Below are positions 13,213 to 26,533 of a stretch of DNA of 64,000 nucleotides, in pieces. Under the pieces are notes generated by a model, which had not been told where the DNA came from, searched no databases, and saw nothing but the letters and a program-made list of their open reading frames with translations. Position numbers and translations under genes: made by a program. Position 1 is the stretch's first letter. The number at the start of each line of letters is the position of its first letter. The DNA comes from Mytilus edulis. Taxonomy: Eukaryota; Mollusca; Bivalvia; Mytilida; Mytilidae. The stretch covers positions 94,332,749 to 94,396,748 of the forward strand of contig NC_092344.1 in NCBI RefSeq assembly GCF_963676685.1. Direction: 5' to 3'.

Positions 13213-14016
13213 GGGCCCAGTTTCACGAAGCTGTCTTAGGACTAAGACATGTCTTAGGATGGTCTTACGACATATCTTAGTCCTAAGTGGGTTTCACTAA
13301 GCGGTCATAAATTAGGACATCTCTTAAAGTTGGTCATAAAGTTAGGACAACGCGAGAGGTGTCTGATGATGGTCTTAGGATAGTTATACGTTTACTTATA
13401 TAAATTACACTCATTTTTTATATTAATTTTGAAAAAAAATATCTTATTATTATCTAATTATGTATTCTCCTGTTTCTGCTTAAAACATATATACATTGAT
13501 GGATTATCAGGATTTGTCAACAATGAAAATTCGATGTATTGATTTAAAAATTGCACGATTTTATCTCTTAACCTTTTATAACCAATAAAGTCGAAATTGA
13601 ATTCAACTCACTTGTACCAAAACAATGTCATAATTTTATATTCTTTTTTCTTAATTTTGCATTGAAAATTTCATATTTATATTGATGTATTGTTTAAAGA
13701 TAATTTATATATAAATTACTTTTATTTTTTTATATTTATTTTGCAAATTATTTCATTATATTAATCAATACGTTTAGAATAATTTATGGTAAGACATATT
13801 ATACTACATTTACATGATTTTTTTCCGTAGATCATATTTATATTTGAAAATTTAAGGAACTTGCGACAGGTTTAGGATGTCTTAGCTAAGATCATCCTAA
13901 GACAGCTTCGAGACGAGGTCTGAGATATGTTCTAGGATAGTCATAAGAGGATCATAAGACATGTCCTAAGATATGTCTTATGACATGTCTTAGGATAGCT
14001 TCGTGAAACCGGCCCC
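13213..14016. mobile_element. Inverted-repeat element (MITE-like), CTTAGGA-rich
   Basis: The left end reads GGGCCCAGTTTCACGAAGCT. The reverse complement of the right end reads GGGGCCGGTTTCACGAAGCT, giving a terminal inverted repeat with only a few differences. Both arms continue with many copies of CTTAGGA/TCCTAAG and GACATGTCTTA, so they can fold for over 100 bp. The centre is AT-rich and non-coding. A fragment of the same family lies at 16235-16382. Confidence 0.75.
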
Positions 14017-14019
14017 AGT

Positions 14020-16234
14020 TTAATAAAATAAAGGATGCTGACCTCATTATTATTAGAATATGACAGTTATTATCCATTCGTTTGATGTGTTAGAGCTTTT
14101 GATTTTGCCATTTGATTAGATAGACTTTCCGTTTTGATTTTTCCTCACAGTTCAGTATTTTTGTGATTTTATTTTTTTCTCAACATCCAGTTGTGGTTGG
14201 TTAGGGGTCACCACTCGGAATTACTTTTTAATTTCATTAAAGTTTTCTTGTTCTGTAGAACATTTTCCACACTTTAATTTTTTATCAAAATAATCTATTT
14301 CAAATTATTCCCTTAAGTTTCATGGATGTGTGATAAAAACTGTTGGAGAAGTTGATTACAGAAAACTTGTACCAACTTTCATAAATTTCGCTGAAAAAAC
14401 TAAGCTACCAAATCTGGACCAAAACGAGAAAAAAAATATCAAACAGTTCCGTAATAATAGGTACATAACTTCAACATATGTGCAATATTCCTGTGAGGAT
14501 CCAGGGATCTGGGTTGAAAACTGTAGGAGTTGCATACCAAATTTGGTACCACTTGTCTTTCCGCCCAAAATACACTATTATCACCCGATTTGGGTTTTTT
14601 TGTTATATCTTTTGTTTCCTTTTTACGTATACATCAAATTGCCTGTTTATCTATATCACATTTATAAATATGATGAAATGTATTTTTTTTTAATATGTAA
14701 TCATTCTGTCAGGAGACAGATGCATAAGAATATTCCGACTTCAAGCTGTAGTATACAAAAAAAATGTAGTCTGCAAGAAAAAAATTAATGAATGATTTGA
14801 AATCAATACAGGTCCATAATATATATTCATATCTGTAGTTTCTTACACTTTATTAAAAGGCTATATCTTATGTTAATTGCATAGCTGAAAAGGTTTCAAT
14901 CAGTAACAGGTTATTCAAATGTTTTTGACATTCATGAAAACGACATGTGTTGTTGGAATAGAAGTACATCCGTGGATTTCTTAACTTTACAAAAACTAAT
15001 AAGATTCCAAATGTGAAATCTAATTTAATTAAATAAATTTCGAAGTGGCTTGATATAGGCCTCAACAGTAAGCTCCAACCGCTCACTTCGCGAGAAAATA
15101 ACTTACATTGTAATAGGAGGACGAGATACATGTATGTTAGGTACAGGTACAGGTAAAGGGGAGTTGGGACCCCGCTAACACTCATGTTTAACTCGCCACA
15201 ATCTGTATGTATGTGCCTGTCCAGTCAGGGTCCTGTAATTCGGTGCATGTTGTCGTTTGTTGCTGTGTTACATATTTGTTTTTCGTTCATTTTTGTACAT
15301 TTATTATTAGGCCGTTAGTTTTCTCGTTTAATTGATTTACATCTGTCATTTCGGACCTTTTATTGTTGAAGGCCGTACTGTGACCTATAGTTATTAATTT
15401 CTGTATCATTTGGTTTCTTGGGAAGAGTTGACAGTACATTATAAATAATACCACATCGCCTTTTTTATATCATTTACTCGTATACATTTCAACAAAGTTA
15501 ATAATTATGTATTACGATAAAACATGTTTATACCGCCCACCAAAGGAAGCCTTCTCGAACAGAAATGCAGACAATCTTCAATGACACAGCTTAGAGTACT
15601 GTCATTTCATATAGTAAATAGTGTTATTCTAAACTTATTTATATTTCACGTTCTTGTATGTCCTATCCAAATGATCGAGACTAAAGGATAGTATTGAGAT
15701 CACAGACACATGACTCTGAAAATGTTTTACGTATATACTTTCACATAATGTTATGTTCAAGTATATAAGTATTACTTTTCAGAGACATGTGTCTGAGGTT
15801 GAGATTTTCAAAACAAATGATTTAAACCCGCCACTGATCATGTGCTTAATTTTCCGTGGCCAGAAACCTTCTATGGGTCGTCTTATGTCAAATCGAAATG
15901 GTTATTGCTATTTCATTTGTATTTCGAGATATATATTTTTTAAGACTTTCAGCTTGATGGTATTATTTATTTCACATTGTAATATGACGTGCCGTTTTCG
16001 CTATTTAAACCAGATTCATGCAGAGATGTACATATTTATGGATGTTGCTGTTTATCCAAATATATCGTAGCCTCGTAGACACTCATAATGTTCAGTGCGC
16101 TTTATAAAATGTGAATTAAAAACAACTAAGAACTGTTTAAAGAACTATTGTATTAGTAAAAGGACGCGGTGTGTCAGTGTAAAATCACCCCGATGGCCAA
16201 TTACTTTAACTATTTAGAATTTCGCACAGGATAT
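14020..16234. other. Intergenic DNA with a degenerate repeat
   Basis: The 152-codon plus-strand frame at 14330-14788 is compositionally random, with no domain, and is overlapped by an open antisense frame. It is not called a gene. A reverse-oriented mussel-type repeat (CTTTTATTGTTGAAGGCC, GACCTATAGTTATTAATTTC) occupies about 15190-15420. The 105-codon frame at 15753-16070 is not recognised. Confidence 0.45.
15190..15420 (-). repeat. Degenerate dispersed bivalve repeat, reverse copy
   Basis: Contains TACATCTGTCATTTCGGACC and GAAGGCCGTACTGTGACC, the reverse strand of the family seen at 8015-8140. Recognition is from memory and the boundaries are approximate. Confidence 0.45.
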
Positions 16235-16382
16235 GTTTATGACGTCTTAACATAAGATGTGTCTGAGATAGCTTCGAGACACAACTTAAGAGTGTCCTAA
16301 GTCGATCCTAATACCATCCTAAAATTGGTCTTATCTATGACTTAGGACGAATCTTAGAATACTTTCGAGAACACCACCCCTG
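16235..16382. mobile_element. Fragment of the CTTAGGA inverted-repeat element
   Basis: Shares AAGATGTGTCTGAGATAGCT-type, TCCTAAG and CTTAGGACGAATCTTAGA-type stretches with the element at 13213-14016, and ends in GAGAACACCACCCC, a degenerate version of its terminus. Only one arm remains. Confidence 0.5.
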
Positions 16383-16384
16383 CA

Positions 16385-18000
16385 GATAATAGTTGTGTAC
16401 GATACTAAGAATTTGATGTACATTTTGTTAATCGATTGCACGATTATAGAACTGCGGGGGAGTTTGATTTCATGACGTAACAGTACAATACATAACAATA
16501 GTTTATTACACAAGAATCTCATGGATGACAAAACATATATATCAATCAGTTTCAGATAAAATAATTGTCTTTCTGTACGACAGCTGCGCTATTTATCTAT
16601 ATGATATTATGCGAGTGTATGTAATAATGTTAATTATCACAATATCCATTAATTTGGTGCGAATTAAGTACCCTTGGATGCACATTTACGTGTGTCCACC
16701 ATTTTTCTTCAATAAAAATAATGTGATGTTCGTCAGTAAAAACTGATTAGATCCCAGATCCATCATTATAGAACTTAGCTATTTACACTTCACTCTGTTT
16801 ATTCTCGTATTATTTATACAAAATCAATACGCATACATCAAATGAATGTATTGAAAGTAAGATATACATTAAATGTGTAAACACTACTACATTAACAGTT
16901 TGCGCGCAGCATGAAGGAAATATTCTTCAATGTTCACAGAACAAATAAATCTATAATTGAAAATATAACACTGCAAAGTATGCATTATTAAATACAGGGT
17001 CGGTTAAGGACAGTTCTCTCCCGGGAATTATATAGCCATTTCAATCTTGCACATACTCAACATGCTCAATCAGCTGGTTTGTACGTTATCATTCATAAAC
17101 AGGATGGTTTCCGCTGTAACTGATGTCAATAATAAATGTCGATATGGAGCATTCATACATAGCGCCGGGTCATTAAATATGGACGATGTTACCGAGAAAT
17201 ATTTTTATTATGCAAAACATCAATATTAAAAATTTACATTGACTTACCGATGGAGCCAGCTGGAAAAATCACTCTCTTCTTAATAAACATCAGAAAAGCA
17301 CCCGATTGTCTGAACGGTTCATGTTAGAATCTAGATATAATCCTAAGTCCTATAACCACATTTCATATAGATGGAATTCCCCAATAATAAAAATGAATGG
17401 TACACATTTTGTCGTTAAAATCACGGCAATTAAAAAAACAAACTAATTCACCATTGATTCTTTATATTTCATCGCCTTAATATTACATGTATGCATAAAT
17501 CACCCTCACAGTCAAAGCGAGGCTTGTCGTCTGCCCGAATCTCTATCCAGGCGCGTGCAGCAGATAATCGATTTATCCAAGAAGAAATTTCACAGCATTT
17601 GACAATTCATGTCTAATTAATAATTAACATGTTGCTCGAGACCTGTAACACACATATAAAAATCTCAAAATTTATGGATACTTTCTAAAGAAATGAATTA
17701 TTTATTCAAGATATGTTCCAGACATGTGCAGAGGATGCTGATCGATAGATGATGATAATGTGGAACATACCATATAACAATTGATGGAGAAAATTAATCA
17801 TGATAATACCAATTGGAAGTCAAATGATTTCTATGTGAAATGATAATCAATGATGATCATACATTAACAATCCAGTAAAAAGAGCAACACCTGCCAGTTA
17901 ATTCATTATATTATTATATTATTTAAATGATATAAATAATGTAGTGAATATAATATATTAATTTCTTTATTATATGCGTATTTTTAATGAGATCACTTCA
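16385..18000. other. Intergenic DNA, nothing recognised
   Basis: AT-rich sequence. Short open frames at 16525-16746 and 17047-17229 lack motifs or splice partners. Confidence 0.45.
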
Positions 18001-18004
18001 AAAT

Positions 18005-18145
18005 TAAGATCTTGTCGAAAATAACACTTTTTACCATAAATATAATTTTACCGGAAATGTTACTAAAATGTATGCATTGTCATATCCTTATTGTTAATCT
18101 ATAATATCGACTCATATTTAATTAAAAAGGATCATTACATTGTTA
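18005..18145 (+). repeat. Direct repeat, left copy
   Basis: About 140 bp containing CGAAAATAACAC, ATAATTTTACCGGAAATGTT and AAAAGGATCAT. It recurs in the same order and orientation at 18965-19110, about 960 bp away, with clear divergence and small indels. Confidence 0.55.
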
Positions 18146-18421
18146 ACATAAACTTTTCTTAACTTATGGATCCATGAAAAATATCTAGATGGAGTACTAA
18201 TTTAAGCTGTGCTCGGAGTCCCGCAGCATAAATAGACAGTAACAATTTTACATCCAATATGAGTGACAACTTTAACATCGAGGTATAAAATAACCGGCAA
18301 ATATTCCCAAACTGAAGGAAAAGCAATATAAAATAACTGGACTCAATACGTTGTTCATTCGTATTTGATTTGATTTATTCATTTATCATATATTTAAGCA
18401 TATATATTGTATATATTTATG

Positions 18422-18695
18422 TTATAGAAGAGGGACGAAAGATACCAGAGAGGGAGAGTCAAACTCATAGATCGAAAATAAACTGACAACGCTATGGCTA
18501 TCAAAGAAAAAGACAAACAGACAAATACTAGTACAAAAGATACAACATAGAAAACTTAAGACTAAGCAACACGAACCCCACAAAAACACTGGGGGTGATT
18601 TCATGTGCTCCGAGAGGCTAAGCAGGTCCTGCTTCACATTTGGCACCTGTCGTGTTGCCCGTGTTAATACAACCCCGGTATAAGTTAGTAGCAAA
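18422..18695 (+). repeat. Dispersed bivalve repeat (GAAGAGGGACGAAAGATACC)
   Basis: Begins GAAGAGGGACGAAAGATACC and continues with GAGAGTCAAACTCATAGATC, AACTGACAACGC, CACGAACCCCAC and GTCGTGTTGCCCGTGTTA. I know this family as highly repeated in mussels. A more distal part of what I believe is the same family lies at 33225-33495. The 94-codon minus-strand frame across it is accidental. Confidence 0.6.
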
Positions 18696-18964
18696 AACAA
18701 ACACATATAGTGAATAAGTTAATATGACTGTTTTAGGCTAAAAAAAGTTTTGGCGGGAACAGAAGTCAAATGAATTAAAATTGATATGTCTGGCTTCGTA
18801 GAACAAAGTTTTTAAAGCCACAGCTTTCATGAAGTTTTTGAAGTCTCTCACATCTAATCTCAGTGTTTCAAAAGGGGCGTTTTATATGAAAAGTCGTAAA
18901 ATTATATGTCCTAAAAAAACATGTAGTACTTATCTACACTAATTTTCTTCTAAAAAATCATTTA

Positions 18965-19110
18965 AATATTGCCGAAAATAACACATATTACTATAAATGT
19001 AATTTTACCGGAAATGTTATAAAAATGTATCATAAATATGCATTGTACTATCATTTAACGCAAATCTAGTATCGCCTCCCACAACCAAAAATGTTATTCA
19101 AAAGGATCGT
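18965..19110 (+). repeat. Direct repeat, right copy
   Basis: Second copy of the block at 18005-18145, sharing CGAAAATAACAC and AATTTTACCGGAAATGTTA and ending in AAAAGGATCGTAT. The 18422 repeat lies between the two copies. Confidence 0.55.
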
Positions 19111-19626
19111 ATTTTAAGATCATTTCACTAGTTATTTCCAATTCATCACAACTTGTTTGGCACATATTCAAGATATCGCAACACTGACAAAAATTGAAAA
19201 AAAAAACAAATCAAGACAGTCATCAATATACATCGGAAAAAGTTATTTTGGCCCAACATATACTTCTTATTCTAACTCACCCAATTCAGCTCAAATCCTG
19301 GTAGTAAAGGTGTACATCTGACAATCAACTTGCCCGTAATCCCGAATGCAAAGATTGGTACAGTAGTGTGTATGATTTTGAATCATAAATTATTCTCAGG
19401 TATAGCGGTGATATATACCTTTAAAGTATCATTAAGCTGAGAAAGATAACAATTTCTAGAAAGAGTCACTGAAAATGCACTTTTTCAAAAACAAAATATT
19501 AAGGAACAATTTTTTTATTTAAATAGGTGCTCATTTTCATTGATAAAAATGTATTTAAATAATTATGCGTTCCTCAAACAGCTATTTTAATCGCTTCTGT
19601 TGAAATAATTCAGATTTTTCCTTTCA

Positions 19627-22352
19627 GTTAACCGATATTAACCTCAGAATGCATGTCTAACAGTCAACCGAATTTAACCTCAGAAAGCATGGCTAACAGG
19701 TATCCGATAACAATCTCAGAATGCATGGCTAACATCTTATTAATATCAGCCTCAGGAAGCATGGCTAACGGTAAACTTAGATTAATCTCAGAATGCAGGA
19801 CTAAAGTTTATATTGAACTGAGAATGCATGGTTTATAGTTAACCAATATTAACCTAAGAAAGTATGGTATACAGTTTACCGATGTTAACTTAGAATGCAT
19901 GGCTAACAGTTAACCGGTATTTACCTCAGAATGCATACTTAACAGTTAACCGATATAAACGTCGGAATGCATGGCTTACAGTTGACCGATATCAACCTCA
20001 GAATACATGACTAACAGTTAACCAATATCAATTTCAAAGTGTACAATTAATAGTTGACCGACATGAAAATCAAAATGCATGGCTTACAGTTAACTGATAT
20101 AAATCTCAGAATACATGGCAAACAGTACACAGATATTGACCTCAGATTGCAGTAAACTGATATCAACCTTAGAATGACAGTCTAACAGTTGACCGATACC
20201 AACCTCAAAATGCATTTCTAAAGTGAACCGAAATCAACCTCAGAATGACCATCTAACAGTTGACAGAAACCAACCTCAGAATGCATGTCTAACATTAAAC
20301 AGGTACATTTGTATCAATCTCAGAATGCATGGATAACAGTCAACCGATATTTACCTCATAATGCATTGCTAACAGTTAACTAATATTAATCTGTTAATGT
20401 ATAGGTAACAGCTAATCGATAGTCGCTTCAGGAAGCATGGCTAACAGTTGATCGATATTAAACTCAGAATGATGGCTTACATCAAACCGGTATTTACCTC
20501 AGATGGCATGGCTTACAGTTAACCGATATCAACCTCGGATTGCATGACTAACAGTAAACCAATATCAACCTCAGAAATAATAGCTAACAGTTATCCGGTA
20601 TATACACATCAGAAAGCATGGCTAACAGTTTACTAATATCACTTTCAGAGTGCATTGTTAAGAGGTAACTGACATTACCTTCAGAGTGCATGACTAACAG
20701 TAAACCGATATTAACCGCAGAATGCATGGCTATAACAGTTAACCGATATTAACCGCAGAATGCATGGCTATAACAGTTAACCGATATAAATACCGAAATG
20801 CAAGGCTTACAGTTGACCAATATCAACCATAGAACTAATGGCTAACAATAAACCGATATATACCTCAGATTGCATGGCTAACAGTTAACTAACATCAATT
20901 CTACAGTGCATAGTTTACAGTTAATCGACATGAACATCAGAATGCATGGCTAACAGTTAACAGATATAAACCTCAGAATACATGGCAAACAGTACACAGA
21001 TATTGACCTCAGATTGCATAGCTTACAGTTAAATGATATTAGCATCAGAATGCATGGCTAACAATAAACTGATATCAAACTCAAAATGCCCGTCTTACAG
21101 TTGACCGAAACCAATCCAAAATGCATGGATAACAGTCAACTGATATTTACTTCAAAATGCATGGCCAACAGTATCCTGATATTTAATCTCAGAATGCATG
21201 TCTAACAGTTAACCGCTATTTATCTTGAAATGCATGGTTAGCAGTTAACTTATAGTTACCATAAAATGCATGGAAAACAGATGACTGATATTAAACTCGG
21301 AATGCATGGCTAACAATCAACCGATATTAACATCAGAATGCATGGTTAACAGATAACAGATTGAGATCAGGACGCATGGCTAACAGTAAACCGATATCAG
21401 TTTACAGTTAACCGATATGTACATCAGAATTCATGGCTAAAAGTTAATCATTGTCAATCTCAGAATGCATGACCAACAATTAATCGACATTAGCATCAGA
21501 ATTCATGGCTAAAAGTAAAACGATATAAATCTGAGAATGAATGACTAACAGTAAACCGATATTATTATAACCTCATATTGTATAGCTAACAGTTACCATA
21601 TATTACCATCATATTGCATGGTTAACAATAAATTAACATCAGAATGCATTGTTGACAGGGAACCAATACCAACCCCAGTATGCATGTCTAACAGTCATCC
21701 GATATCAACCTCAAAATGCATGTTGAACAGTTAAACAACATCAACTTCAGAATGCATGGCTAACAGTTAACCAATATTTACGTCTTAATGCATGCTAACA
21801 GTTAACCGATATTTATCTTAGAATGCATGAATAACAGTTAATCGATATGTATCTCAAATTAAATATCTAACAGTGAACCGATATTTATCTCATAATGCAT
21901 GGTTAGCATTTAGCCAATAATAACCTTAGAATGCATGGTTTGCAGTTTAATGATATTAACCTCAGAATGCATGTCTAACAGGTAACCTAGATTTTCTCAG
22001 AATGCATGGCTAACAGTTTACCGATATTATTTCAGAATGCATGACTAGCAGTTAACCGAATTTACCTTAGAATGCATGGCTAACAGTTAAATGTTAAAAA
22101 CATCAGACTGCATTGCTAATAGTCAACTGTTATAAACATCAGACTACATGGCTAACAGTTAACTGTTATAAACATCAGAATGTATGGCTAACAGTTAACT
22201 GTTATAAACATCAGAATGCATGGCTAACAATTAACTGTTACAAACATCAGAATGTATGGCTAACAGTTAACTGTTATAAACATCAGAATGCATGGCTAAC
22301 AGTTATCTGTTATAAACATCAGAATGCATGGCTAACAGTCAACCGATATTCA
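19627..22352 (+). repeat. 36-bp tandem repeat array (minisatellite)
   Basis: About 75 copies of a unit whose core reads CAGAATGCATGGCTAACAG followed by TTAACCGATATNAACCT. Most units are diverged, with substitutions and small indels. The last six or seven (about 22120-22350) are nearly identical and read through 12-codon periods in the plus frame, producing a spurious 107-codon open frame. The gradient suggests recent expansion at the right edge. It directly precedes the 27-bp array, with about 260 bp of unique sequence between. Confidence 0.9.
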
Positions 22353-23760
22353 TCCTATCTATCAGGGCACTATAACCAGGAGTTCGTTTATCATGGAAGA
22401 AGCGTAGAAGGAAGGAGTCTCTCAAATAGTATTTAGACAAAGCTTTATTTTTTTTTGCATTTAATGATAGCCTTAGCAAATGAGTAATTCTTTATAGAAA
22501 ATTATGTTAATTATTTTGTTACCACGGGTTGCAGACAATTATATATATAGTTTTTTTCTTGAATGTATAACTGTTATTCAAGCATGGGGATTAACATGAT
22601 CATTAAAAAACTTTCTCTGAAGCACATGTTGACTCAACCACCTCTGAAGCACATGTTGACTAAACCATCTCTGAAACACATGTTGACGTTAGCTATCTCT
22701 GGAGCACATGTTGACGTAAGCCATCTCTGGGGCACATGTTGACTCAACCATCTCTGAGGAACATGTTGACTCAACCATCTCTGAAGCACATGTTGACTCA
22801 ACCATCTCTGAAGCACATGTTGACTCAACCATCTCTGGGGCACATGTTGACTCAACCATCTCTGAAGCACTTGTTGTCTCAACCATCTCTGAAGCACTTG
22901 TTGTCTCAACCATCTCTGAAGCACATGTTGACTCAATCATCTCTGTGGCACATGTTGACTTAACCATCTCTGTAGCACATGTTGACTCAACCATCTCTGA
23001 AGTAGATGTTGACTAAACCATCTCTGAAGCACATGTTCGCTCAACCATCTTTGGAGCACATGTTGACTCAATAATCTCTGGAGCACATGTTGACTCAACC
23101 ATCTCTGGAGCACATGTTAACTCAACCATCTCTGGAGCACATGTTGACTCAATTATCTCTGGAGCACATGTTGACTCGACCATCTCTGAGGCACATGTTG
23201 ACTCAACCATCTCTGGAACACATGTTGACTCAACCATCTCTGAAGCACAGGTTGACTCAATTATCTGTGAAGCACATGTTGACTCAACCATTTCTGAAGC
23301 ACAGGTTGACATAACCATCTCTGAAGCACATGTTGACTCAATAATCTCTGGAGCACATGTTGAATCAAACATCTCTAGACCACATGTTGACTCAACCATT
23401 TCTGAAGCACATGTTGACGTAGGTCATTTCTGAAGCACATGTTGACTCAACCATCTCTGGAGCACATGATTACTCGACCATCTCTGAAGCATATGTTAAC
23501 TCAATCATTACTGAGACACATGTTGACTCAATTATCTCTGGAGCACATGTTGACTCAACCATCTCTGAAGCACAAGTTGACTCGACCATCTCTGAAGCAC
23601 ATGTTAACTCGACCATCTCTGAAGCACATGTTGACTCAACCATCACATGTTGACGTAGGTTATTTCTGAAGCACATAATGACTCTACCATCTCTTGAGCA
23701 CATGTTGACTCAACCATCTCCGGAGCACATGTTGACTCAACCATTTCTGAGGCACATGTT

Positions 23761-23868
23761 GCCGTAAATCATTTATGAAGCACATGTTGACGTAAGCCAT
23801 CTTCTTAGAAGCACACGTTTTTTAGTAGGTCATCAGAGAAACACATGTGGTAAGCCATCTCTGAAGCA
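23761..23868 (+). repeat. Higher-order variant block 1 of the 27-bp array
   Basis: About 105 bp of diverged units beginning GCCGTAAATCATTTATGAAG and containing TTGACGTAAGCC, CTTAGAAGCACACG and AAACACATGTGGTAAGCC. The same block starts again at 24335, 25665 and 26428, at spacings of 574, 1330 and 763 bp. It shows that the array grew by copying long segments as well as single units. Confidence 0.75.
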
Positions 23869-24334
23869 CATGTTGACTCAACCAACTCTTGAGCACATGT
23901 TGATTCAACCATTTCTGGAGCACATATTGACACAACCATATCTGGAGCACATGTTGACTCGACCATCTTTGAAGCACATGTTGACTCAACCATCTCTGAA
24001 GCACAGGTTGACTCAACCATCTCTGAAGCACATGTTGACTCAACCATTTTTGAAGCACGGGTTGACTCAACCATCTCTGGAGCGCATGTTAACTCAAACA
24101 TCTCTGGGGCACATGTTGACTCAACCATGTCTGCTGCACATCTTGACTTAACCATTTCTAAAGAACATGTTGACGTTAGTCATTTCTGAAGCACATATTG
24201 ACTCAACCATCTCTGGAGCACATGTTGACTCGACCATCTCTGAGGCACATGTTGACTCAACCATCTCTGAGGCACATGTTGACTCAACCATCTCTGGAAC
24301 ACGTGTTGACTCAACCATCTCTGAGGCACTTATT

Positions 24335-24440
24335 GCCGTAAATCATTTATGAAGCACATGTTGACGTAAGCCATCTTCTTAGAAGCACACGTTTTAAGTA
24401 GGTCATCACAGAAACACATGTGGTAAGCCATCTCTGAAGA
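24335..24440 (+). repeat. Higher-order variant block 2
   Basis: Second copy of the diverged block, nearly identical to block 1 apart from a shorter T run after GCACACG. Confidence 0.75.
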
Positions 24441-25664
24441 ACATGTTGACTCAATTATTTCCTGAGCACATGTTGACTCAACTATCTCTGAGGTACATGT
24501 TTACTCGACCATCTCTGGAGCACATGTTGTCTCAACCATCTCTAAGGCACATGTTGACTCAACCATTTCTGAGGCACATGTTGACTCAAACATCTCTGAA
24601 GAACATGTTGACTCAATCATCTCTTGAGCACATGTTGACTCAACCATCTCTGAAGCACATGTTGACTCAACCATTTCTGAAGCACGGTTTGACTCAACCA
24701 TCTCTGAAGCACATGTTGACTCAACCATTTCTGAAGCACATGTTGACTCAACCATCTCTGGAGCACAAGTTGACTCAACCATCTCTGGAGCAAATGTTGA
24801 CTCAACCATATCTGGAGCACATGTTGACTCGACCATCTTTGAAGCACATGTTGACTCAACCATCTCTGAAGCACAGGTTGACTCAACCATCTCTGAAGCA
24901 CATGTTGACTCAACCATTTCTGAAGCACGAGTTGACTCAACCATCTCTGAAGCACATGTTGACTCAACCAACTCTTGAGCACATGTTGATTCAACCATCT
25001 CTGGAGCACATGTTGACTCAACCATTTCTAAAGCACATGTTGACGTAAGTCATTTCTGAAGCACATATTGACTCAACCATCTCTGAAGCACATGTTGACT
25101 CAACCATCTCTGAAGGACATGTTGACTCAATCATCTCTTGAGCACATGTTGACTCAACCATCTCTGGAGCACATGTTGACTCAACCATCTCTGGAGCGCA
25201 TGTTAACTGAAACATCTCTGGGGCACATGTTGACTCAACCATGTCTGGTGCACATCTTGACTTAACCATTTCTAAAGCACATGTTGACGTAAATCATTTC
25301 AGAAGCACATATTGACTCAACCATCTCTGGAGCACATGTTAACTCAACCATCTCTGGAGCACATGTTGACTCAACCATTTCTAAAGCACATGTTGACGTA
25401 AGTCATTTCTGAAGCACATATTGACTCAACCATCTCTGGAGCACATGTTGACTCAACCATCTCTGGAGCACATGTTGACTCAACCATCTCTTGAGCACAT
25501 GTTGACTTAACCATCTCTGGAGCACATGTTGACTCGACCATCTCTGAGGCACATGTTGACTCAACCATCTCTGAGGCACATGTTGACTCAACCATCTCTG
25601 AGGCACATGTTGACTCAACCATCTCTGGAACACGTGTTGACTCAACCATCTCTGAGGCACATGT

Positions 25665-25770
25665 TGCCGTAAATTATTTATGAAGCACATGTTGACGTAA
25701 GCCATCTTCTTAGAAGCACACGTTTAAGTAGGTCATCACAGAAACACATGTGGTAAGCCATCTCTGAAGC
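25665..25770 (+). repeat. Higher-order variant block 3
   Basis: Third copy, starting GCCGTAAATTATTTATGAAG, with the same ACACATGTGGTAAGCC ending. Confidence 0.75.
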
Positions 25771-26427
25771 ACATGTTGACTCAACCATCTCTTGAGCACA
25801 TGTTGATTCAACCATCTCTGAGGTACATGTTTACTCGACCATCTCTGGAGCACATGTTGACTCAACCATCTCTGAGGCACATGTTGACCCAACCATCTCT
25901 GAGGCACATGTTGACTCAACCATCTCTGACGCACATGTTGACTCAACCATCTCTGAAGAACATGTTGACTCAATCATTTCTTGAGCACATGTTGACTCAA
26001 CCATCTCTGGAGCACATGTTGACTCAACCATCTCTGGAGCGCATGTTAACTCAAACATCTCTGGAGCACATGTTGACTCAACCATGTCTGGAGCACATGT
26101 TGACGTTAGTCATTTCTGAAGCATATATTTACTCAACCATCTCTGGAGCACATGTTAACTCAACCATTTCTGAAGCACATGTTGACGTTAGTCATTTCTG
26201 AAGCATATATTTACTCAACCATCTCTGGAGCACATGTTGACTCAACCATCTCTGGAGCACATGTTGACTCAACCATCTCTGGAGCTCATGTTGACTCGAC
26301 CATCTTTGAGGCACATGTTTACTCAACCATCTCTGAGGCACATGTTGACTCAACCATCTCTGAGGCACATGTTGACTCAACCATCTCTGGAACACGTGTT
26401 GACTCAACCATCTCTGAGGCACATGTT

Positions 26428-26533
26428 GCCGTAAATCATTTATGAAGCACATGTTGACGTAAGCCTTCTTCTTAGAACCCCCCGGTTTAAGTAGGTCATC
26501 ACAGAAACACATGTGGTAAGCCATCTCTGAAGC
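26428..26533 (+). repeat. Higher-order variant block 4
   Basis: Fourth copy, with a local substitution cluster (CCCCCCGG) replacing the GCACACG seen in the other three. Confidence 0.7.

Noticed and set aside
14330..14788. 152-codon open frame
   Set aside because: No domain, ordinary AT-rich composition, overlapped by open frames on both strands, and no splice partners found.
22113..22436. 107-codon repeat ORF with a Tyr-Lys-His-Gln period
   Set aside because: Falls in the homogeneous end of the 36-bp array. The period is divisible by three and the unit lacks a stop.
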